Below are positions 1-7,538 of a stretch of 64,000 nt of DNA, piece after piece. Numbering within the stretch: position 1 is the stretch's first letter; each line of letters opens with the position of its first letter. The translations under genes were made by a program, and so were the position numbers. The stretch is taken from NCBI GenBank assembly GCA_035934995.1, contig DASYXI010000051.1:1-64000 (forward strand), in the 5' to 3' direction. The DNA comes from REEB95 sp035934995. GTDB lineage: Bacteria; Pseudomonadota; Alphaproteobacteria; ATCC43930; CGMCC-115725. The notes under the pieces were generated by a model, which worked only from the letters and a program-made list of their open reading frames with translations, searched no databases and had not been told where the DNA came from.

Positions 1-2314
1 GGGGCGCCGCGATGCGCTTGTGCACCGCGCGCAACCTCTGAATGGCGGTGAACAATCCCAACGCGCCGCCGCCCGACGCCACGATCAGCTCGCGATAGGC
101 GGCGGCGATCTGGTCCACGTCGTTGCGGTCGATATCGTTGACAATGAAAACGCGCGTCTGCGCCGGATAATCGAAGGGCGATTTGACGCGCGCGCGCATC
201 GCCGGCGCCTTCAAGTGGCGCGCACCGGTACGAGTCTCGGCGCCGAGCCAATCGGCTTCGGCGTCGCCGCTGCCGTCGGTCAGCGTCGCCGAGGTCACCA
301 GCGCGCCGTGCGCCGGCGCGATGACGAATTCCGTGAACGGCCGCGTCGGATCGGTGAAATGCCGATGCATGCCGACATCGACCGCGTGGCCGTCGGCGCG
401 TTCGACCGCAAGCCAATCGACGAACGCGGCGGACGGATCGCGTTCCAATTCCTCCACCATGCGCCGCCAGCCGCCGAGCTCGAGCATGGCGCGGCGTTCG
501 AGGCCGCGCACCGCCGCCTCGATCCGCAGCCGCACGGCGGTGTCGAGCTTCGCCGCTTCGTCGGCGAGCTTGGCGCGCAGGCGCTGCGCCAGCGCCTTGA
601 GCGGCGCCTCGATGCGCTTCAATTCGGTGGCCAATTCGCGCGCGGCGTCGATCAAGCCCGGAATCGGCGGCCGCGGCTCGGCTTCAAGGCTGTAGCCCTG
701 GTCGGCGTCGCCGCTTCGCGCCAGCACCTGGTCGCGCACGAGCGCGAGAAATCGCTCGCAGGCGCGCTGTGCGCGTCCTTCGGCGATCCGCTTGAGCCAA
801 CCGTCGGCCGGCAGCACGTTGCGCGCGCCCTCGATCGCGTCGTCGAGCAGGCGTTGGCCGGTGGCGTCGTTGACCAGCAGATCGTCGAGCCGGCGCTTTA
901 GGCCGCGCGCGCGGCTGCGCCGTCCGTCCTCAGCGCCCAGAATCCACCGCCGCAGCTCTGCCGCTTCGCGGCCGGTGAGCGCCAGCGAGAACGCGCCGTC
1001 GGCCGCATCGAACACATGATGGCCTTCGTCGAAGACATAACGCCGCGGCAGATTGTCGTCGTCGAGGCCGCCGAGCGCCGCCTGGATCATCACCAGCGCA
1101 TGGTTGGCGACGACGATGCGCGCGCGCCGCGCCCGTCGGACGCTTTTTTCAATGAAGCAGCGATGGTAGTGCGAACAGGCGCTGTGCACGCATTCGCCGC
1201 GCCGATCGGTCAAAGCCACGGTTTGCCCGCGGCCGACGAGCTCGGGCAACCAGCCCGGCAGATCGCCGCCGACCATGTCGCCGTCGCGCGTTGCCGCCAC
1301 CCAGCGCGCTACCAACCCGGCCGCCGCCGCATCCTGCGGCCGCATCGCCAGCCCGCCCAGGCTGTCCTCGAAATTGAGCAGACAGAGATAATTCTCGCGG
1401 CCCTTGCGCACGACGACGCGCCGCGTCTTCACCGCCGGATCGGGATAAAGCCGGTCGAGCTCGGTCGAAATCTGGTGCTGGAGGTTGCGGGTAAAGGTCG
1501 AGATCCAAACCGCGCCGGCGTTCTTCTCGGCCCAGACGCTGGCCGGCGCGATGTAACCCAGCGTCTTGCCGACGCCGGTGCCCGCTTCGGCCAGCAGTAC
1601 GCGCGGCGCCGCTTCATCGTCGCGCGGCGCAAACGCATAGGCGCAGGCGCCGGCATAGTCCGCCTGTTGCGGCCGCGGCTCGGCCCGGTCGCCGACTAGC
1701 TCGGCCAGACGCAGCCGCGCCTCGTCCTCGCCCACCGGTATGTTGCCCGGCGGCGGTTCGGGCGCGTGCTCGGCCCATTCGCCGAGCCGGTTCCAGACGG
1801 CAAGGCCGACGGGTGATGGTGCGTCGGCATTGGAAGTAGTTGGCAGCGCGGCGAGCACGGCTTCGGCCCAGGGCCAACCGCCTTTGGCCATGGCCTCGGC
1901 AATCGCGCGCGCGTCGCCATCGCCGGCGTGCAACGGCACCTCGGCGAGCAAAGCGCGCGCGCTGTCGCGCAAGGCCGCGGCGGCGCCCGGCAGGTCGCCG
2001 CCTTCGGGCACGGCAAGATCGAGCGCGGCGGCGATGCCGCGCGGCGTCGGCACGCAAAAGCGCGCCGGCCGCACGAAGGCGAACAGCTCGAGCAGGTCGA
2101 AACAGGGAAACGGCGTCACGCCGAGTCGCCGCGCCGTCGCGCGCGCATGGCAGACGAACGGTGGGGCCGACCGCGCGCGCCGCGCAGCCTCGCTCAGCGG
2201 CAACAGCGCGATCTCGCCTTCCGGCGACAGCCACGCCGCCTGGGTCATTCCAGCAACCAGCGACGCGGCCTTGGGCAAGCGAACGGGACTGGCAACGCCG
2301 CCATCGGCACTCAT
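1..2314 (-). CDS. DinG/YoaA-type ATP-dependent DNA helicase, C-terminus beyond the window
   Basis: Superfamily 2 iron-sulfur DNA helicase. Reading the minus strand from the ATG at 2312-2314 gives an open frame of about 771 codons to the window edge. About 240 residues precede the Walker A motif AEAGTGVGKT (near 1564-1595); this N-terminal part looks like the degenerate exonuclease-like region common in alphaproteobacterial homologs. One Cys in ENYLCLL and three in GECVHSACSHYHRC fit the four ligands of the [4Fe-4S] cluster. Then come VVANHAL, the motif II variant FDEGHH (instead of DEAH), VTSATL and GLFTAIQRL. The last helicase motifs and the stop lie left of base 1. It is divergent from pyrD with a 72-base gap. 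Family assignment is firm; the exact biological role (DinG versus YoaA-like repair) is not. Confidence 0.88.
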   Translation of the reverse strand, partial: MSADGGVASPVRLPKAASLVAGMTQAAWLSPEGEIALLPLSEAARRARSAPPFVCHARATARRLGVTPFPCFDLLELFAFVRPARFCVPTPRGIAAALDLAVPEGGDLPGAAAALRDSARALLAEVPLHAGDGDARAIAEAMAKGGWPWAEAVLAALPTTSNADAPSPVGLAVWNRLGEWAEHAPEPPPGNIPVGEDEARLRLAELVGDRAEPRPQQADYAGACAYAFAPRDDEAAPRVLLAEAGTGVGKTLGYIAPASVWAEKNAGAVWISTFTRNLQHQISTELDRLYPDPAVKTRRVVVRKGRENYLCLLNFEDSLGGLAMRPQDAAAAGLVARWVAATRDGDMVGGDLPGWLPELVGRGQTVALTDRRGECVHSACSHYHRCFIEKSVRRARRARIVVANHALVMIQAALGGLDDDNLPRRYVFDEGHHVFDAADGAFSLALTGREAAELRRWILGAEDGRRSRARGLKRRLDDLLVNDATGQRLLDDAIEGARNVLPADGWLKRIAEGRAQRACERFLALVRDQVLARSGDADQGYSLEAEPRPPIPGLIDAARELATELKRIEAPLKALAQRLRAKLADEAAKLDTAVRLRIEAAVRGLERRAMLELGGWRRMVEELERDPSAAFVDWLAVERADGHAVDVGMHRHFTDPTRPFTEFVIAPAHGALVTSATLTDGSGDAEADWLGAETRTGARHLKAPAMRARVKSPFDYPAQTRVFIVNDIDRNDVDQIAAAYRELIVASGGGALGLFTAIQRLRAVHKRIAAP

Positions 2315-2386
2315 GCGCGGAGCATAGAGCCGCGGCCGCGGAGTCGGTATTCCAATTTGCCGCGCCGGCCGTTAGCGTGCGCGCCG

Positions 2387-3445
2387 ATGCCCGCCTTCAC
2401 CGACCTCGCGCTTCCGGTACTGCGCGCGCTGCCGCCTGAGGCGGCACACCGCGCGAGTCTCTTGGCGCTGAAGGCCCTTCCCCGCCGCGCCATTGCGAGC
2501 GATCCGCCGATACTGGCGGTCAAGCCATGGGATCGCGTCTTTCCCAATCCGGTCGGCTTGGCCGCCGGCTACGACAAAAACGCCGAAGCAATCGACTCGC
2601 TGTTCGGATTCGGCTTCGGCTTTGTCGAGATCGGCACGGTGACGCCGCTGCCGCAGCCCGGCAACCCGAAGCCGCGGGTGTTTCGCTTGCGCCAGGACGA
2701 GGCGGCGATCAACCGGCTCGGTTTCAACAGTCACGGTCTCGAGGCGGTGGCGCCGCGCTTGAAGGCACGCGAGCGCGCGCGCGGCATCCTGGGCGTCAAC
2801 ATCGGCCGCAACAAGGATACGCACGATCCGATCGCCGATTACGAGGCCGGCGTCGCCGCGCTCGCCCCTTATGCCGATTATCTGACGGTCAACATCTCGT
2901 CGCCCAACACGCCGGGCTTGCGCGACATGCAGCGCAAGACCGTGCTGCCCGAATTCATCGCGCGCTTGCAGCTGGCGCGCGCCAAGGCGACGCCGCGGCG
3001 GCCGCCGCCGCTGCTGCTCAAGATTGCGCCCGATCTCGAGCCGCAGCAGTGCAACGAGATCGCCGAGGTGGCGCTGTTTTCCGGTCTCGACGGCCTGATC
3101 ATTGCCAACAGCACCATCGCCCGCCCGGCGTGGCTTAGGAGCGCGCGGGCGCACGAAACCGGCGGCCTCACCGGCAAGCCGCTGTTCGCGCCGTCGACTG
3201 CGCTCCTGTCCGAAATGTACCGGCTGACCGGCGGCCGCCTGCCGCTGATCGGCGTCGGCGGCATCGCGTCGGGCGCCGACGCCTACGCCAAGATCCGCGC
3301 CGGCGCCACGGTGGTGCAGCTCTATACCGCGCTGATCTATCAGGGGCCGGGTCTGGTCGCGCGCATCAAGGCCGACCTCGCCCGCCTGTTGCAGCGGGAC
3401 GGGTTCGTGTCGGTCGGCGAGGCGGTGGGCACGGCGCTGCAATGA
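2387..3445 (+). CDS. pyrD: Dihydroorotate dehydrogenase (quinone), class 2
   Basis: Membrane-associated flavoprotein of pyrimidine synthesis that oxidises dihydroorotate to orotate with quinone as acceptor. The 352-residue product has the usual class 2 length. NPVGLAAGYDKNAEAID, GFVEIGTVTP and NRLGFNSHG are FMN-barrel motifs; NISSPNTPGLR carries the catalytic serine (Ser171/172), which separates class 2 from the cysteine-using class 1. GVGGIASGADAYAKIRAGA is the phosphate-binding end. The ATG at 2387 was chosen because the family begins here; the frame stays open upstream only because of GC bias. The stop overlaps the next start as ATGA, so the HAD gene is probably co-translated. Confidence 0.96.
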   Translation: MPAFTDLALPVLRALPPEAAHRASLLALKALPRRAIASDPPILAVKPWDRVFPNPVGLAAGYDKNAEAIDSLFGFGFGFVEIGTVTPLPQPGNPKPRVFRLRQDEAAINRLGFNSHGLEAVAPRLKARERARGILGVNIGRNKDTHDPIADYEAGVAALAPYADYLTVNISSPNTPGLRDMQRKTVLPEFIARLQLARAKATPRRPPPLLLKIAPDLEPQQCNEIAEVALFSGLDGLIIANSTIARPAWLRSARAHETGGLTGKPLFAPSTALLSEMYRLTGGRLPLIGVGGIASGADAYAKIRAGATVVQLYTALIYQGPGLVARIKADLARLLQRDGFVSVGEAVGTALQ

Positions 3446-4326
3446 GCGTGCGCATTCTGCACGGCATCCGCGAGATCGCCGACGACTATGACGGGTTCCT
3501 GCTCGACCTGTGGGGCGTTCTGCACGACGGCAGCCAGCCGTTTCCCGAGGTGCTCGACGCGCTCCGACGCCTCAAGGCCGCCGGCAAGATTCTGGTCATC
3601 CTGTCGAACGCGCCGCGCCGCGCCACCATGGTCGCCGATCGTCTGGTCGAAATCGGCATTCCGAAGACGCTCTACGACGCCATGCACTCGTCCGGCGAAG
3701 AGGCGTGGCTGCACTTGAAGCACCGTGACGACCCGTTCTTCCGCGCGCTGGGCCGCCGCTGCTACTTCATCGGACCGCAGCGCGACGATCCGCTGCTGGC
3801 GGGACTGGATTATCAGCGCGTCACCGACGTGGCGCAGGCGGACTTCTTTCTCGCCGTCGGGCCGGAGAATTGGGAGGGGGACCTTTCCGCCTTCACCGCC
3901 GTGCTCGACGCCGGGCTGGCGCGCAAGCTGCCGATGGTGTGCGCCAACGCCGACCTCGTGGTCGTTCACCAGGGCCGCCGCAGCATCTGCGCCGGCGCCA
4001 TGGCGGAATATTACGAGCAACGCGGCGGCCGCGTGCGTTGGCATGGCAAGCCTTATCGCTCGGTCTACGATTTCTGTTTCGCGCGTTTCGCCGAACGCGG
4101 CGTGGCCGACCGGCGGCGGATCGTCGCCTTCGGCGACAGCTTCCGCACCGACATCGCCGGCGCCGCCGGCGCCGGCATCGCCAGCGTGCTGACGGCGAGC
4201 GGCATCCATGCCGACGAAATCGGCCTGACGCACGCGACGACTCTCGATCCACAACGGATCGAAGCGCTTGCCGCCGCCGCGGGCAGCGCCGTGCCGACCG
4301 CGGCGATGGGCGAATTTCGCTGGTAA
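3442..4326 (+). CDS. HAD-superfamily class IIA hydrolase (TIGR01459 type)
   Basis: 294-residue putative phosphatase of the NagD-like branch of the HAD superfamily. FLLDLWGVLHDG holds the nucleophile Asp22; the usual second Asp is Trp24, as is characteristic of the TIGR01459 group. VILSNAPRR is motif II, and GKPYRSVYDFC plus VAFGDSFRTDIAGAAGAG are motifs III and IV. The substrate is unknown. It starts inside the pyrD stop codon (4-base overlap), a coupling often seen in alphaproteobacteria, suggesting a link to nucleotide metabolism, but this is inference from position only. Confidence 0.88.
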   Translation: MSVRILHGIREIADDYDGFLLDLWGVLHDGSQPFPEVLDALRRLKAAGKILVILSNAPRRATMVADRLVEIGIPKTLYDAMHSSGEEAWLHLKHRDDPFFRALGRRCYFIGPQRDDPLLAGLDYQRVTDVAQADFFLAVGPENWEGDLSAFTAVLDAGLARKLPMVCANADLVVVHQGRRSICAGAMAEYYEQRGGRVRWHGKPYRSVYDFCFARFAERGVADRRRIVAFGDSFRTDIAGAAGAGIASVLTASGIHADEIGLTHATTLDPQRIEALAAAAGSAVPTAAMGEFRW

Positions 4327-4331
4327 GCCGT

Positions 4332-4606
4332 TAGAGCGCGATCTTCTCAAATGGGACCGCCTGCGTTGCGGCGCCGGTGGAGCGATCCGCGAGGCGCGGC
4401 GCGATGGGCGATGCGGGGACATCGGCCGAGCGCCGCAACGACGCGGGCGCCCGCCGCCGCCGCAACCCGCAGGGCCGGGGGCTTTTGCGGCGCGGGGGCG
4501 TCGCCGGGCTGGCGCGTAGTCCCCGCTACGCGCTGCGCCCGTCTCCTACCCGACGCCGCCAAATCCCTCCGGCGCAGACGATTCCATTTGAGAAGATCGT
4601 GCTCTA
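4332..4606. repeat. MITE-like element bounded by 34-bp imperfect terminal inverted repeats
   Basis: The left arm (4332-4365) and the reverse complement of the right arm (4573-4606) agree at 30 of 34 positions, both beginning tagagc and containing gatcttctcaaatgg. Between them lies a very GC-rich core of about 207 bases with no convincing gene and an internal perfect 8-bp stem (4512-4519 with 4526-4533, loop of 6). Size, inverted ends and lack of coding sequence fit a non-autonomous mobile repeat or a REP-like extragenic element; similar gagc-gatc-ttc repeats are widespread in Rhizobiales and relatives. I saw no second copy in the window and no clear target-site duplication. The right end supplies the stop codon of the neighbouring minus-strand gene. 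Confidence 0.7.
4512..4533. other. Perfect 8-bp hairpin inside the inverted-repeat element
   Basis: The arms gcgcgtag and ctacgcgc pair perfectly around a six-base loop. It lies within the core of the MITE-like element, asymmetrically near the right arm. It could be part of element structure or a transcription stop for the flanking genes; there is no T-run on either side, so a classic intrinsic terminator is unlikely. Confidence 0.45.
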
Positions 4607-4957
4607 GTGCGCCGCGTGGTCGGCGCGATGCAGGATGGCGCCGTCGACGCCGGTTTCGTAGGCGAGACCGGCTTCCGTCACCGCCGCCCCGTCGGGAAAG
4701 AACGACTTGATCAGGCCTTTGCGCTCGAGCGCGACCCAGACGGCTTGATTGTGCAAGCCGGTGGCGTCGCGCGTCATCACCACCGCGTCGCCGAGATGGA
4801 AATGATCGCCGTGCGGCCGCGGCAGGTTGCCGACCAGCAACGCGCCATTTTCGTCCGCCGGTCGCGCGTGGCCGGGGATGCGCGCCAGCGCCTGGAGCAG
4901 CGCCAGCGTCCGCAGCTGCAACGGATTGAGATTGAGCGGATTCTTTTTCGGCGGCAT
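4604..4957 (-). CDS. Conserved hypothetical protein, 117 residues
   Basis: Small soluble protein beginning MPPKKNPLNLNPLQLRTL. It contains a Leu-rich helix (TLALLQALARIPG), then a His-containing stretch LPRPHGDHFHLGDAVV and an acidic/aromatic C-terminal half with two His-Ala rich ends. I recognise the pattern as a conserved alphaproteobacterial protein of unknown function but cannot name a domain. The HGDHFH cluster could bind a metal; that is speculation. The stop TAG (4604-4606) is formed by the last three bases of the inverted-repeat element, so the natural C-terminus may have been changed by the insertion. It lies 41 bases downstream of the TauE/SafE permease gene on the same strand. Confidence 0.7.
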   Translation of the reverse strand: MPPKKNPLNLNPLQLRTLALLQALARIPGHARPADENGALLVGNLPRPHGDHFHLGDAVVMTRDATGLHNQAVWVALERKGLIKSFFPDGAAVTEAGLAYETGVDGAILHRADHAAH

Positions 4958-4998
4958 GGCGGCGATCTTAGCGGCGGCAATGGATGGCGGAAAGCCCG

Positions 4999-5751
4999 TC
5001 ACCCACGCCAGCCGACGAGGGCGTCGGCGAGGAACGTCAGACCGGTGAGGACGTAGATCGCGACGATCAACTGCTGAAAGCGGCGCTCGCTCAGCTGAAT
5101 GCGGACGAAGCGCCCGATCCACATGCCGATCGCGGTCGGAATCAGCATCAGAAAGGCGACGCCGATCTCGGCCGGCGTGGCGACCGCGTTGGCGTAGATG
5201 CCGAACAACATGCCGATGCCGGCGACGGTGTACATCAGCGAGATCGTCGGAATGAACTCGTCCTTCGGCAGGCGCATGCCGAAGACGTAGAGCATGATCG
5301 GCGGACCGTAGAAGGTCGAAATGCCGCCGAGCAGGCCGCTGGCGATGCCGATAAGCGGATTGGCCCAGCGCTCGTGTGCGCGCGTCACGCGGATATGCGG
5401 ACTGAAGTGCAGGACCAGCGGGATCGAAATCACCGCAATGCCGATGATCAGTTCGAGGACGCGCTCCGGCAATATGACCAGCAACCGCGTGCCGAAGATG
5501 ATCGCGATGAACAACGGCACCAGCAGCGTCCAGAATCGCTTGACCAGATGCGGAAACCGGCCGCCTTGGAGGCTCTGCACGAAATTGGAGCCGATGATCG
5601 GCACCGTCGTCATCGTCACGGCTGTCTTGAGATTGACCAGAACGGTCAGCAGCGGGACGGCGACGAGCGGCAGGCCGATGCCGGCCACGCCTTTGACCGT
5701 GCTGCCGGCGAGCAGGCCCAGGGCGCAGAGCAATGCGACGGCGGGCGACAC
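4999..5751 (-). CDS. TauE/SafE-family membrane permease (sulfite/anion exporter type)
   Basis: 250-residue, almost wholly hydrophobic protein with about eight predicted membrane segments arranged as two repeats, each with a Gly-rich motif (VKGVAGIGLPLVAVPLL near the N-terminus and GLLGGISTFYGPPIMLY in the middle), typical of TauE/SafE. Members move sulfite, sulfoacetate or other small anions; the substrate here is unknown. The start is GTG at 5749-5751, three bases after the stop of the FMN reductase gene, so the two are likely co-transcribed. Confidence 0.85.
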   Translation of the reverse strand: MSPAVALLCALGLLAGSTVKGVAGIGLPLVAVPLLTVLVNLKTAVTMTTVPIIGSNFVQSLQGGRFPHLVKRFWTLLVPLFIAIIFGTRLLVILPERVLELIIGIAVISIPLVLHFSPHIRVTRAHERWANPLIGIASGLLGGISTFYGPPIMLYVFGMRLPKDEFIPTISLMYTVAGIGMLFGIYANAVATPAEIGVAFLMLIPTAIGMWIGRFVRIQLSERRFQQLIVAIYVLTGLTFLADALVGWRG

Positions 5752-5754
5752 GGC

Positions 5755-6318
5755 TCAGCGCTTGAGGCGGACGATGTAATCGCGGAACGCCGCCAGGAAC
5801 TTGGCCAGCTCGTCGCGCACGCCGGCGTCGATCAATTTGAGGTTGGCGTCGAACTTCTTGGCCGCGTCGCCGATATAGACCTGCGGCGTGTTCATGCAGA
5901 AGCAATTGAGCGATACGCACATATGGCGCAGATGGTATTGCGCGCGCACGCCGCCGACCGGCGACACCGACGCGCTGATGATCGCGGTCGCCTTGCCGAC
6001 ATAGGGCGGATCGGGGACGCGCGAGCCCCAGTCGATGGCATTCTTGAGCGGCGCCGAAACCGAATAGTTGAATTCCGGCGTCGCGAACAAGACGCCGTCG
6101 GCGGCGCGGATGGCTTCGCGATAGGCGTGCACCGCCGGCGGATAACCTTCGACGCGGATATCGTCGTTGTAGAGCGGCAGCGCGCCCAGTTCGACGATCT
6201 CGATCGTCATGCCCGGCGGCGCGAGCTCGACCGCCGCTTTGAGCGCGGCGCGGTTGAACGAGCCTTGGCGCAGACTGCCGGCGATGCCGGCGATCTTGAG
6301 TTGTGGCACGTCGGTCAT
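5755..6318 (-). CDS. NAD(P)H-dependent FMN reductase (ChrR/NQO-like flavodoxin fold)
   Basis: 187-residue flavoprotein of the NADPH-dependent FMN reductase family. AGIAGSLRQGSFNRAAL is the FMN-phosphate loop, and TPEFNYSVSAPLKNAIDWGS is the family signature. Relatives reduce quinones, chromate or azo compounds with two-electron chemistry. A very strong Shine-Dalgarno (ggggggagg, about five bases before the ATG) fixes the start. It is followed after three bases by the TauE/SafE gene and preceded by the split chromate transporter, a context that would fit oxyanion detoxification. A paralog with about half of residues identical lies at 22700-23260. Confidence 0.88.
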   Translation of the reverse strand: MTDVPQLKIAGIAGSLRQGSFNRAALKAAVELAPPGMTIEIVELGALPLYNDDIRVEGYPPAVHAYREAIRAADGVLFATPEFNYSVSAPLKNAIDWGSRVPDPPYVGKATAIISASVSPVGGVRAQYHLRHMCVSLNCFCMNTPQVYIGDAAKKFDANLKLIDAGVRDELAKFLAAFRDYIVRLKR

Positions 6319-6425
6319 CGGCCTCCCCCCAAGCGAACCGATTCCTTAGCGAGCCGGCGACGCGGCCGGCAAGCTATTTCGGCCCGGCGGCGGCTCAATC
6401 CAGCCATGCGGTGGGCAAACGACTC

Positions 6426-6956
6426 CTAAACCACGCCGACGATGCCGAGCACGGCGGCGACGGCAAACGGCCACAGCGGATTGATGCGCGTCCAATACGC
6501 GACCGCCGCGGTCGCCGCCGTGACCAGGAAGGTGATCGCGTTGTGATCGGCGTCGCGCGCCAGCAAGAAGGCCGACGATGCGACGAAGCCGACGGTGACC
6601 GGCGCCAAGCCGTTCTGGATCGTCATGCACCACGGCTGGTACTTGAACTTGTCCCAAGCGCGGAACACGGCGAAGGTCACCACCCAGCTCGGCCCCATCA
6701 TCGCCGCCGTCGCGACGATCGCGCCGAGCAATCCCGCGACTTGCCAGCCGACCAGCGTCACCACCATGACGTTCGGTCCGGGCGCCGCCTGGGCGATGGC
6801 GAACAGCGCCGCGAATTGCGTGCCGGTCATCCAGTGCTGGATCTCGACCGCCTGGCGCTGCATTTCGGGAATGACCGCGTTGGCGCCGCCGAAGGCCATC
6901 AACGACAGGATCAGGAAATTGACCGCCAGCGCGGCGAGCGCCCCCGTGTTCTTCAT
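6426..6956 (-). CDS. Chromate transporter family protein, C-terminal-type CHR domain
   Basis: 176-residue membrane protein with one CHR domain: LMAFGGANAVIPEMQ near the N-terminus and AQAAPGPNVMVVTLVGW, the FGG and PGPN signatures of the family. About six hydrophobic segments. The start ATG (6954-6956) overlaps the stop of the preceding CHR gene as ATGA. Short-chain CHR proteins usually work as pairs, so this and the 6953-7528 product probably form one transporter. Family members export chromate with sulfate or act on other anions; the actual substrate is not shown. Confidence 0.88.
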   Translation of the reverse strand: MKNTGALAALAVNFLILSLMAFGGANAVIPEMQRQAVEIQHWMTGTQFAALFAIAQAAPGPNVMVVTLVGWQVAGLLGAIVATAAMMGPSWVVTFAVFRAWDKFKYQPWCMTIQNGLAPVTVGFVASSAFLLARDADHNAITFLVTAATAAVAYWTRINPLWPFAVAAVLGIVGVV

Positions 6957-7528
6957 GGATGCCGCCACCAGCTGATGCCGATGCTCACGGGCGCCGCCGT
7001 CAACAGCACCCACGGCAGCGGAAAGCGCAGCAGCGCGACGGCGACGAAGACCGCGACGATGATCGGCGTCGCCTCGACCGGCCGCCGGCGCAGCAACGGC
7101 GTCGCGATCTTGCCGGCCATGGCCAGGATCATTCCCGCGGCCGCGGCCGAAACCGCCTGGAGGCCGCCGCCGACTTCGGGCAAATTGCCGTACCGGCTGT
7201 AGAGCGCGCCGAGAATGACGACGACGATGCACGGCAGGCCGAGAATGCCGAGAAACGCGGCGACCGATCCCGGAAAGCCGCGGAAACGCGCGCCGACCGC
7301 GATTGACAGGTTGACGATGTTGGGGCCGGGCAGGAACTGGCAAAGCGCGAGCGTATCGAGAAATTCGCGCTCGGTCAGCCAATGGCGGTCGTCGACCAAT
7401 TTGCGCCGCGCCCACGGCAGCACGCCGCCGAAGGCGACGGCCGAGATCAGCATGAAGTGGAGAAACAGATCCCACAGGCTGGGATTTTGTGCGGCAGCGG
7501 ATTCGGCGGGCTGAACCTCGACGGTCAT
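6953..7528 (-). CDS. Chromate transporter family protein, N-terminal-type CHR domain
   Basis: 191-residue membrane protein with motifs ISAVAFGGVLPWARRKLV and LCQFLPGPNIVNLSIAVG of a CHR domain. It is the first half of a short-chain pair with the gene at 6426-6956 and overlaps it by four bases. The start at 7526-7528 lies 10 bases after the stop of the L,D-transpeptidase gene, so translation may follow from that gene. An ORF extension upstream of this ATG has no family character and was excluded. Confidence 0.88.
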   Translation of the reverse strand: MTVEVQPAESAAAQNPSLWDLFLHFMLISAVAFGGVLPWARRKLVDDRHWLTEREFLDTLALCQFLPGPNIVNLSIAVGARFRGFPGSVAAFLGILGLPCIVVVILGALYSRYGNLPEVGGGLQAVSAAAAGMILAMAGKIATPLLRRRPVEATPIIVAVFVAVALLRFPLPWVLLTAAPVSIGISWWRHP

Positions 7529-7538
7529 GCGGCTCCGA

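Noticed and set aside
2330..2341. 12-bp palindrome ccgcggccgcgg between the helicase gene and pyrD
   Set aside because: Pure G+C palindromes of this length are expected in such GC-rich DNA; no second site or regulator supports it.
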